Shown here: piece after piece, positions 7,803 through 13,911 of the stretch
Layout: every line of letters begins with the position of its first letter
Numbering within the stretch: position 1 is the stretch's first letter
From: Anaerotignum sp.
GTDB taxonomy: Bacteria > Bacillota > Clostridia > Lachnospirales > Anaerotignaceae
Direction: 5' to 3'
Assembly (NCBI GenBank): GCA_017442465.1
Contig: JAFRZQ010000097.1
Coordinates: 1 to 17,607 of the forward strand
Length of the DNA stretch: 17,607 nt
Notes under the pieces: model-generated
Databases searched by the model: none
The model's input: the letters and a program-made list of their open reading frames with translations, nothing else
Told to the model about the DNA's origin: nothing
Translations under genes and position numbers: made by a program

Positions 7803-7854
7803 ATACAGAATGGCAGATCTGCATATCGTTTTCTCCGATAGTTTCTATTACAAT

Positions 7855-7879
7855 GATACCGAACACAGTGTTCATTATC
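7855..7879. promoter_or_regulatory. 25-bp palindromic operator between tetR and the CDF gene
   Basis: The pattern is GATA, 2 bases, GAACAC, one central A, GTGTTC, 2 bases, TATC. Every position pairs except two near each end. Size and symmetry suit a TetR dimer site. It directly follows a possible -10 (TACAAT, 7849-7854) and lies 48 bases before the CDF start codon. No good -35 is seen for the CDF gene, so activation, as SczA does, or repression would both fit. Confidence 0.6.
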
Positions 7880-7926
7880 GAATATATTGTATCACAATAA
7901 AATTTCATGTCAACAGGAGGTGCTTT

Positions 7927-8568
7927 ATGAAAGCAGAAACCCGTATCCTCATTGCCTTTATCCTGAATCTGTCCTTTTCTATCTTCGAGTATATCGGCGG
8001 CATCTTCACAGGCAGCACCGCCATCCTCTCTGACGCCGTACATGATATGGGAGATGCTGCCAGCATCGGTATCGCCTGGGTTCTGGAAAAAAAGAGTAAA
8101 AACGACAACGGAAGATCCTCTCTTCTCAGCAGTATCTTCCTGTCTTCCATCCTCCTTTTCAGTTCCATTCTGGTCATTTGCAATGCCGTCAGAAGGATCT
8201 TCCATCCGGCAGCGATCAACTATGATGGTATGATCCTTTTTGCAATTGTTGGGGTCTGCGTAAATTTTTGTGCAGCTTATTTTACCCATGGAGGGGACTC
8301 TCTGAATCAGAAAACAGTCAGTCTGCATATGCTGGAGGATGTTCTGGGGTGGGCAGCGGTTCTGATCGGTGCCATCGTCATGCGTTTCACTGATTTGCGC
8401 ATCATCGACCCATTATTATCCATCGGCGTAGCCCTGTTTATCCTTATTAGCGCCATGCAAAATCTGAAAGAAGCAGCCCATCTTCTCCAGCACGGACATG
8501 AAATGCCTGACAGCACGGAAGATCAGCAAAAGCACTGCAGACATCATCACCATCATCATCACCACTAA
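7927..8568 (+). CDS. Short cation diffusion facilitator (Zn/metal exporter) with octa-His tail
   Basis: A CDF (CzcD/ZitB-type) transporter exports Zn2+ or similar divalent cations from the cytosol in exchange for protons. The ATG at 7927 follows AGGAGG with a 7-base gap. The six expected membrane segments are visible (about residues 7-25, 27-50, 66-86, 101-120, 137-152, 158-178). The transport site is intact: HxxxD in segment 2 (H39, D43 within SDAVHDMGD) and HxxxD in segment 5 (H134, D138), the zinc-type signature. Unlike typical CDFs of about 300 aa, it stops at 213 aa. The cytoplasmic C-terminal dimerisation domain is missing, and after NLKEAAHLLQHGHEM the chain ends in eight consecutive His before the TAA. 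No frameshift remnant of the missing domain is apparent, because the terminator follows at once. It is the only plus-strand gene here and is divergent from the TetR gene. Confidence 0.93.
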   Translation: MKAETRILIAFILNLSFSIFEYIGGIFTGSTAILSDAVHDMGDAASIGIAWVLEKKSKNDNGRSSLLSSIFLSSILLFSSILVICNAVRRIFHPAAINYDGMILFAIVGVCVNFCAAYFTHGGDSLNQKTVSLHMLEDVLGWAAVLIGAIVMRFTDLRIIDPLLSIGVALFILISAMQNLKEAAHLLQHGHEMPDSTEDQQKHCRHHHHHHHH

Positions 8569-8593
8569 AAAAAGCGGATCTCTCCGCTTTTTT
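8568..8593. terminator. Bidirectional terminator between CDF gene and EamA pseudogene
   Basis: AAAAAAGCGGA pairs with TCCGCTTTTTT across a TCTC loop (11 bp). T-runs flank it on both strands, so it can end the plus-strand CDF transcript and the minus-strand permease transcript. Confidence 0.88.
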
Positions 8594-8594
8594 C

Positions 8595-9494
8595 TTATTC
8601 TTTTTTCGATAAAGAAAGGGCCACCACTGTACCCAAAATCATCACAAAGCCAATAAAATCCATGATATGAAAATCCGCTCCAAGGAACGCCAGAGAAATA
8701 ATAATAGCTGTCACCGGCTCCACCATTCCCAGGAGACTCCCCATAAAAGGCCCCACAATGCTGACCCCTTTCAGATACAGAGAAAAGGCGATGGCTGTGC
8801 CCACTATGACCACACCAGCCGTTGCCAGAACAGTCCCTTTATCCAAAACAACATCATATCTCCACGGGCGTACGACCAGAAGCATAGCGATCCCCGCCAG
8901 AAGCATGGCATAGCCTACGATAGCATATACGCCGTATCTGCGCAGCAAGCCGCCGGACATCATATTATAAACAGCCACACTGACCGCAGAAGACAACCCG
9001 AAAAACAATGCCAGAGAAGAAATGTTCATGCTGCTCAAGTCCCCATGGGTACTCAACAGAAACACCCCCAGAAGTGCGAAAAAAATTGCTCCCGCTTCCA
9101 GTTTTGTCGGCAGCCTTTTCCCCCGCAGACAGATATACGCCAGGATCACCACAGGCCCAAGAGACTGCAGCACTGTTGCCGTACCTGCGTTGGAATGCTG
9201 GATGGCTGCAAAATATGTATACTGACAGGTCAGCATACCGGCAAAAGCAAACAACAGCAGCAGATTTCTGTCAGCTTTCTGTTTCCATACATCACCCATG
9301 CGTCTTTTTGTCAGGATCAGTCCCTATAAAATCAAAAGCAGTCCTGCACAGGTCAGGCGAATGGTCACAAGCCATTCCGCCGTGATGCCCTTTTCCTGAA
9401 ATAAATATTGTCCAAAACAGCCGGAAAGCCCCCAGCACGCCCCGCCAGAGAGGGTAATCAGGATACCGGCTGTACGATTTTCTTTCGTATCCAT
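8595..9494 (-). pseudogene. EamA/DMT-family permease interrupted by an in-frame amber codon
   Basis: The full reading is 300 codons, the usual length for a ten-segment DMT (drug/metabolite) permease with two EamA repeats. Codon 1 is the ATG at 9494 behind GAGGTGA with a 5-base gap. The first 56 codons (ending AGLLLIL) include the opening membrane segment. Then a TAG at 9324-9326 breaks the frame. Reading resumes in the same frame as GLILTKRRMGDVW and continues to a normal C-terminus (VALSLSKKE). The later ATG at 9299 has no RBS, so the downstream part is unlikely to be made separately. One base change (for example TTG, TGG, CAG or GAG to TAG) explains the break. The remaining sequence is otherwise undamaged, so the mutation is recent, or it is a base-call error, or the codon is read through. 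Transported substrate unknown. Confidence 0.88.
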
Positions 9495-9533
9495 ATTTTT
9501 CACCTCATGGTAAAGGATAATATAATTTCTCCC

Positions 9534-9563
9534 AAAAAACAAGAAGGGCTTTCCGCCCTTCTT
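9534..9563 (-). terminator. Rho-independent terminator of the merR gene
   Basis: A 9-bp perfect stem (AAGAAGGGC with GCCCTTCTT) overlaps the merR stop codon; on the minus strand it is followed by GTTTTTT. Confidence 0.85.
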
Positions 9564-10326
9564 ACATCTTTTCAACCCAATGCAGGACAGCATCCCTCAA
9601 AAATGCAGCACAGCCTTCCACTTCTTTGTCGTAGTATGCTTTGAATCTTTCATCAAGTACATACATCTGCACCACACCCTTATGGGCATTTTCCGTATAC
9701 TGTTTCCATGTCATACCAAGCCATTCCTTATGCAGCAATACAACTCTGCGCCCCATTTCCCCCTGCGGATCTTCTCCTGCAAGTACAGCTTTCTGCAGGA
9801 TTTGTTCCACTTCTTCTTTCAGATTTTCAAACCGTTCATAGTCTGCTTCTGTCATGTTCATCAGTTTGCGATTAGCGGCATCCATTTCCGCATCGCCATA
9901 TTTTTCACGCACTTCTTTTCCGTATACCGCCTCGTTTTCCTCCACGATACGCTGTTTGAATCCTTCAAAACGTTCTTTTTCAGACATCTCTCTTTCCCCT
10001 TTCATAGATGCAATCGTACATTTTACGTTTTTTATCATATTCGCGGTCTCTTTCTGTCGGGTTTCCAATTCCTGCAGATGTTCCCATAAGGCTTTCTCCA
10101 AATCAAAATCCTTTTGGTACAGAATCTGCCGGATCTCTTCCAATGAAAACCCTCGTTCTCTGTAAAAAAAGATCTGCTGGAGCAGGATCATTTCCTTTTC
10201 CCCATAAAACCGATATCCCACATCATTGACCCTTGCAGGCTTCAATAAGCCGATGCTGTCATAATAGCGCAGCGTCCTGCTGCTGACACCGGAAAGTTCT
10301 GCCAATTCCCGAATACTATATTCCAT
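9562..10326 (-). CDS. MerR-family regulator with TipAS drug-binding domain
   Basis: A 254-aa protein of TipA-L type. The N-terminal MerR winged helix reads YSIRELAELSGVSSRTLRYYDSIGLL (wing GYRFYG near residue 38), followed by a coiled-coil dimerisation helix (about 75-120). The C-terminal TipAS domain (about 135-254) starts with its usual AVYGKEVREKYGD signature. In Streptomyces TipA this domain traps thiopeptide antibiotics. Clostridial relatives respond to various compounds, so the ligand is open here. The ATG at 10326 is set by AGGAGGTGA four bases upstream; an earlier in-frame ATG lies before that RBS. Its promoter (10348-10378) has a 19-bp spacer with a dyad, so it probably activates itself. 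The next gene downstream is an EamA permease, separated by a terminator. Confidence 0.93.
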   Translation of the reverse strand: MEYSIRELAELSGVSSRTLRYYDSIGLLKPARVNDVGYRFYGEKEMILLQQIFFYRERGFSLEEIRQILYQKDFDLEKALWEHLQELETRQKETANMIKNVKCTIASMKGEREMSEKERFEGFKQRIVEENEAVYGKEVREKYGDAEMDAANRKLMNMTEADYERFENLKEEVEQILQKAVLAGEDPQGEMGRRVVLLHKEWLGMTWKQYTENAHKGVVQMYVLDERFKAYYDKEVEGCAAFLRDAVLHWVEKM

Positions 10327-10347
10327 CTTTTCACCTCCTATATCCAT

Positions 10348-10378
10348 AGGATAGCCTATGACGCTGCGTCAATGTCAA
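10348..10378 (-). promoter_or_regulatory. MerR-type promoter/operator with 19-bp spacer
   Basis: TTGACA (10373-10378) and TATCCT (10348-10353) are 19 bp apart, the over-long spacing that MerR regulators correct by twisting DNA. The dyad TGACGctgCGTCA (10359-10371) lies within the spacer. This fits autoregulation by the TipAS protein encoded directly downstream. Confidence 0.72.
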
Positions 10379-10392
10379 CCTTTTTTGCAAAG

Positions 10393-10420
10393 AAAAACCC
10401 ACCCTCGAAGGAGAGTGGGT
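10393..10420 (-). terminator. Rho-independent terminator of the threonine ammonia-lyase gene
   Basis: On the minus strand ACCCACTCTC pairs with GAGGGTGGGT (10 bp, one G-U) across a 4-base loop, followed by TTTT. It ends 23 bases after the stop codon. Confidence 0.85.
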
Positions 10421-10442
10421 CAAATATTCCTATGTAAGTGAA

Positions 10443-11633
10443 TTAGATCACATAGCCGTTTGCTTTCAGAGCAGCTACCATTTCTTCGTAGTGTGCTTTG
10501 TTTCTTGTTTCAACTGTTACGTCTACCACTACGTTAGCTACAGCTACGCCTTTTGCTCTTCTGTTGTGTTCTACATCCAGAATGTTTGCGCCTGTGTCGG
10601 AGATGATCTGCAGCAGCTGGATCAGCTGACCGGGTTTATCTGCCATCATTACAGAGAATTCTGCGATTCTGCCGTTTTCCTGCAGGCCTTTGTCGATGAT
10701 TCTATCCAGAACGTTAACGTCTACGTTACCGCCGGATACTACACATACAACGTTTTTACCAGCCAGATCAACTTTGTTTGTCATAGCAGCAGCTACGGAA
10801 ACAGCACCAGCGCCTTCTGCTACCATTTTGTGTTTTTCCAGCAGCATCAGGATCGCGGAAGCGATTTCAGCTTCTGTTACTGTTACGATGCCATCAACGT
10901 ATTTCAGGCAAGCTTCGAATGTCAGATCGCCGGGTTCTTTTACAGCGATACCATCAGCCATTGTTGCAACGCTGGGCAGTTTTTCGATTTTCTTGTGTTC
11001 TACGGACTGTTTCATGGAAGGAGCACCTGCTGCCTGTACGCCGTATACTTTGCAGTTGGGGTTGATTGCTTTTACAGCACAAGCAATACCGGAAATCAGA
11101 CCGCCGCCGCCGATGGGAACCAGAATTACTTCTGCTTCGGGCAGTTTTTCCAGAATTTCCAGACCTACTGTACCCTGACCAGCCATTACATATTCGTCAT
11201 TGAAGGGGTGCAGGAATGTATAGCCATGTTCTTTCTGCAGTTCAACTGCTTTTGCAGCTGCGTCATCGTATACGCCGGGAACCAGAACAACTTCTGCGCC
11301 ATAGCTCTTTGTTGCTTCTACTTTCGCCAGAGGAGCACCTGCAGGCATACAGATTGTTGCTTTGATACCTTTTTTCTGTGCGGACAGAGCTACGCCCTGA
11401 GCATGGTTACCTGCGGAGCAAGCGATTACGCCTTTTGCAGCTTCTTCTTCTGTCAGGCTGTTTGTTTTTACATAAGCGCCTCTCAGTTTGAAGGAACCTG
11501 TCAGCTGCATATTTTCGCATTTGATGAATACGTTTGCGTTGGGGTTGATGAAAGCGGATTCGTACATAGGTGTTACTCTAGCTACGCCTTCCAGTGTTTT
11601 TTTTGCTTCCTGAATCATTTCAAGTGTCAGCAT
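10443..11633 (-). CDS. ilvA/tdcB: Threonine ammonia-lyase (threonine dehydratase) with ACT domain
   Basis: A PLP enzyme of fold type II that deaminates L-threonine to 2-oxobutyrate and ammonia, feeding isoleucine synthesis or propionate-forming fermentation. It is 396 aa. Lys49 in GSFKLRGA carries the PLP, SAGNHAQG (about 73-80) contacts the substrate, and the glycine loop GGGGLISG (175-182) holds the cofactor phosphate. A single ACT-like domain (about 318-396) suggests allosteric control. The ~400-aa, one-ACT layout is typical of Gram-positive enzymes and differs from the ~510-aa E. coli IlvA. The ATG at 11633 lies 8 bases after AGGAG; a GTG three codons earlier touches the RBS and is unlikely. 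The promoter is at 11728-11757, with an ~95-base leader holding a small hairpin. No ilv or tdc neighbours are present, so the catabolic or biosynthetic role is undecided. Confidence 0.95.
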   Translation of the reverse strand: MLTLEMIQEAKKTLEGVARVTPMYESAFINPNANVFIKCENMQLTGSFKLRGAYVKTNSLTEEEAAKGVIACSAGNHAQGVALSAQKKGIKATICMPAGAPLAKVEATKSYGAEVVLVPGVYDDAAAKAVELQKEHGYTFLHPFNDEYVMAGQGTVGLEILEKLPEAEVILVPIGGGGLISGIACAVKAINPNCKVYGVQAAGAPSMKQSVEHKKIEKLPSVATMADGIAVKEPGDLTFEACLKYVDGIVTVTEAEIASAILMLLEKHKMVAEGAGAVSVAAAMTNKVDLAGKNVVCVVSGGNVDVNVLDRIIDKGLQENGRIAEFSVMMADKPGQLIQLLQIISDTGANILDVEHNRRAKGVAVANVVVDVTVETRNKAHYEEMVAALKANGYVI

Positions 11634-11683
11634 GGTTATCACTCCTGTTTCTTCATTTCGTTTGATTGTTTTGTCTTTATTTC

Positions 11684-11710
11684 AAGGACATTTGTTTGCC
11701 CTTTGTCCTT
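11684..11710 (-). promoter_or_regulatory. Small hairpin in the ilvA leader
   Basis: AAGGACA and TGTCCTT form a 7-bp stem with a 13-base loop, about 15-20 bases after the predicted transcription start. No U-run follows, so it is not a terminator. I see no T-box or leader-peptide signature. It may be an mRNA-stabilising 5' hairpin or nothing special. Confidence 0.35.
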
Positions 11711-11727
11711 CTATCGAATACAACCTC

Positions 11728-11757
11728 ATTATAGTCCCGAAAATCTGCATTCGTCAA
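11728..11757 (-). promoter_or_regulatory. Promoter of the threonine ammonia-lyase gene
   Basis: TTGACG (11752-11757), an 18-bp spacer, TATAAT (11728-11733). Good match to the housekeeping consensus. Confidence 0.78.
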
Positions 11758-11902
11758 CGTTTTTTTGCGATTTTTTTCACATTTTTCTTGATTTTGTAGG
11801 ATATTCCAGTCATTCCACGAGAGATGTACAAATCTCCGTACATGACAAAATATCACAGACATTTCTTGTGCGTTTTTCCCTCCTGAGAAGTCTTTTTTCC
11901 AT
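11758..11902. other. Non-coding stretch between clpX terminator and ilvA promoter
   Basis: AT-rich and without a convincing gene. It holds T-runs upstream of the ilvA promoter (an UP-element-like tract at 11758-11785) and a 6-bp inverted repeat ATGTAC/GTACAT (11824-11829 and 11838-11843). A minus-strand reading frame crosses it but has no properly spaced RBS and runs through the ilvA promoter. Confidence 0.5.
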
Positions 11903-11929
11903 AAAAAAGAGAGTATCAAAGATACTCTC
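11903..11929 (-). terminator. Rho-independent terminator of clpX
   Basis: A 9-bp perfect stem (GAGAGTATC with GATACTCTC, 3-base loop) is followed on the minus strand by TTTTTT, 13 bases after the clpX stop codon. Confidence 0.9.
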
Positions 11930-11942
11930 GATTTTATCATAA

Positions 11943-13232
11943 TTATGCAGAGTTTCTGCTGTTTTTGCGCTTACGCATACGCTGCAGGGGTTCTCTGTTT
12001 TCGTTGTGGATATATTCAGGCTGTGCTTTACCGTTCACCACATCTTCTGTAATGATACAGCGTTCCACTGTAGTTTCTGTAGGGATCTCATACATCACAG
12101 GATTAATAAATTCCTCTACGATGGAGCGCAGGCCTCTGGCACCCGTTTCTCTTTCCATGGCTTTTCTTGCAATGGCTCTCAAAGCTTCTTCCTTGAATTC
12201 CAGAATCACATCATCCAGTGCAAAGAGATATTCATACTGTTTTGTCAGTGCATTTTTGGGTTCTGTCAGGATATGCACAAAGGCATCTTCATCCAGGTTA
12301 TCCAGCGTTACAACTACAGGCAGACGACCGATAAATTCAGGGATCAGACCATATTTCAGGAGATCCTGAGGCATCAGGCTTCTCAGCAGTTCATCTGCTG
12401 TTTTGTCCAGCTTGCTGTGGGCTTCTGCACCAAAACCAATGACTTTGTGACCCATACGGTTCTGGATGATCTTTTCGATACCGCCGAAAGCACCGCCGCA
12501 GATGAACAGGATATTTGTCGTATCGATCTGCAGGAATTCCTGATGAGGGTGTTTTCTGCCGCCCTGAGGGGGTACGCTTGCCACTGTGCCTTCCAGGATC
12601 TTCAACAGCGCCTGCTGTACGCCTTCACCGCTGACATCTCTTGTGATGGATACATTTTCGCTTTTCTTTGTGATCTTATCGATCTCATCGATATAGATGA
12701 TACCGCGTTCTGCCCGTTCAATATCATAATCTGCCGCCTGGATCAGTTTCAGCAGGATGTTTTCCACGTCTTCGCCAACGTAGCCCGCTTCTGTCAGGGA
12801 TGTAGCATCGGCAATGGCAAAAGGAACATTCAGCACCTTCGCCAGCGTCTGTGCCAGCAGAGTCTTACCTGTACCGGTAGGGCCTACCAGCAGGATATTG
12901 CTCTTCTGCAGTTCCACATCATCCGCTTTTGCGTCCATGAAAATACGTTTGTAATGGTTATATACAGCAACCGCCAGCGCCTGTTTTGCTCTGTCCTGAC
13001 CGATCACGTATTCGTCCAGTGTGGCTTTGATCTCCTTAGGCTTGGGAACATTGAAGTTTTCTTCTCTGTCTGCCAGCACATCGTATTCTTCATCGATAAT
13101 ATCCGCACACAGATCGATACATTCATCGCAGATATATACATTGGGTCCCGCAATCAGTTTTTTCACCTGATCCTGTGTTTTGCCACAGAAGGAACAGCGC
13201 AGTTTATTCATATCTTCTGTTTTACCGGGCAT
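11943..13232 (-). CDS. clpX: ATP-dependent Clp protease ATP-binding subunit ClpX
   Basis: ClpX is the AAA+ unfoldase that feeds tagged proteins into ClpP. It is 429 aa, the usual length. The N-terminal zinc domain has C13-x2-C16 and C35-x2-C38. Walker A is GPTGTGKT (117-124), the pore loop GYVG sits at 150-153, Walker B IIYIDEID at 178-185, and the RKH loop (GGRKHPHQ) follows. The C-terminus is a short basic tail (KRKNSRNSA). The ATG at 13232 is nine bases after AAGGAG, which lies inside the last codons of clpP. Only three bases separate the two genes, so they are translated from the same message. A terminator follows at 11903-11929. Confidence 0.98.
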   Translation of the reverse strand: MPGKTEDMNKLRCSFCGKTQDQVKKLIAGPNVYICDECIDLCADIIDEEYDVLADREENFNVPKPKEIKATLDEYVIGQDRAKQALAVAVYNHYKRIFMDAKADDVELQKSNILLVGPTGTGKTLLAQTLAKVLNVPFAIADATSLTEAGYVGEDVENILLKLIQAADYDIERAERGIIYIDEIDKITKKSENVSITRDVSGEGVQQALLKILEGTVASVPPQGGRKHPHQEFLQIDTTNILFICGGAFGGIEKIIQNRMGHKVIGFGAEAHSKLDKTADELLRSLMPQDLLKYGLIPEFIGRLPVVVTLDNLDEDAFVHILTEPKNALTKQYEYLFALDDVILEFKEEALRAIARKAMERETGARGLRSIVEEFINPVMYEIPTETTVERCIITEDVVNGKAQPEYIHNENREPLQRMRKRKNSRNSA

Positions 13233-13235
13233 TTA

Positions 13236-13832
13236 TCATTTCTCCTTTGTCTGGGGTCTTGTGATAACATCGTCGATCAGGCCATATGCCTTTGCTTCTT
13301 CCGCAGTCATAAAATTATCGCGTTCAGTATCTCTTTCCACTTCTTCCACGGGTTTGCCTGTGTTTTCAGCCAGGATCTTATTCAGTTTCTGCTTTGTACG
13401 CAGGATATTTTCCGCGTGGATACAGATATCTGTTGCCTGACCTCTTGCACCGCCGGAAGGCTGGTGGATCATCACTTCTGCATTGGGCAGAGCGTATCTT
13501 TTGCCCTTTGCACCGCCTGCCAGGAGGAAAGCCCCCATGCTTGCAGCCATACCGATGCAGATGGTGGATACATCAGGCTTGATATACTGCATGGTATCAT
13601 AAATTGCCATGCCAGCTGTTACAGAACCGCCGGGGCTGTTGATGTACAGGTTGATATCCTTATCGGGGTCTTCCGCAGCCAGGAACAGCAGCTGTGCCAC
13701 CACAAGGCTTGCTGTCACATCGTTCACTTCTTCCCCCAGAAAGATGATTCTGTCTTTCAGCAGTCTGGAATAAATATCATAAGAACGTTCACCGCGGTTG
13801 GACTGTTCCACGACCATAGGTACTAAACTCAT
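13236..13832 (-). CDS. clpP: ATP-dependent Clp protease proteolytic subunit ClpP
   Basis: A serine protease forming the tetradecameric barrel used by ClpX. It is 198 aa with catalytic triad Ser98 (GMAASMGA), His123 (MIHQPSGG) and Asp172 (TERDNF). The INSPGG oxyanion-region motif is at about 65-69. The ATG at 13832 follows GGAGG with a 7-base gap. The gene lies downstream of tig with a 13-bp hairpin between them and directly upstream of clpX. No CtsR-type heptad repeat (GGTCAAA direct repeat) or separate promoter is evident in the 79-base gap, so expression probably relies on the tig promoter and partial readthrough. Confidence 0.98.
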   Translation of the reverse strand: MSLVPMVVEQSNRGERSYDIYSRLLKDRIIFLGEEVNDVTASLVVAQLLFLAAEDPDKDINLYINSPGGSVTAGMAIYDTMQYIKPDVSTICIGMAASMGAFLLAGGAKGKRYALPNAEVMIHQPSGGARGQATDICIHAENILRTKQKLNKILAENTGKPVEEVERDTERDNFMTAEEAKAYGLIDDVITRPQTKEK

Positions 13833-13859
13833 TATGATTCCTCCAATCCTTTTTTATCT

Positions 13860-13888
13860 AAATAGGCACAGTCAAACTGTGCCTATTT
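13860..13888 (-). terminator. Strong hairpin between tig and clpP (partial terminator or processing site)
   Basis: A perfect 13-bp inverted repeat (AAATAGGCACAGT with ACTGTGCCTATTT, 3-base loop) lies 24 bases after the tig stop codon. On the minus strand the following sequence is only AGATAAAAAAGG. The U-rich part is thus limited to the ATTT at the stem end, weaker than the other terminators in the window. It may cut expression of clpPX relative to tig, or mark an RNA processing point. Confidence 0.6.
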
Positions 13889-13911
13889 GATTTCGTGTTA
13901 TTTCGTTTGCA

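Noticed and set aside
11634..11757. T-box or attenuator in the ilvA leader
   Set aside because: The leader is short (~95 bases), has no T-box sequence (TGGNACCGCG), no run of Ile/Leu/Val codons behind an RBS, and no U-tailed hairpin.
11677..11940. Possible small minus-strand gene between clpX and ilvA
   Set aside because: It runs over the clpX terminator and the ilvA promoter, the only purine-rich RBS-like site is about 16 bases from the nearest ATG, and the translation resembles nothing.
10491..11942. A 483-codon plus-strand frame opposite threonine ammonia-lyase, and similar long frames at 1445-2383, 4265-5689 and 12006-13826
   Set aside because: All lie opposite well-identified genes and have low-complexity Phe/Cys/His-rich translations. 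They reflect codon bias on the coding strand.
13833..13911. CtsR operator upstream of clpP
   Set aside because: No GGTCAAA-type heptad direct repeat is present.
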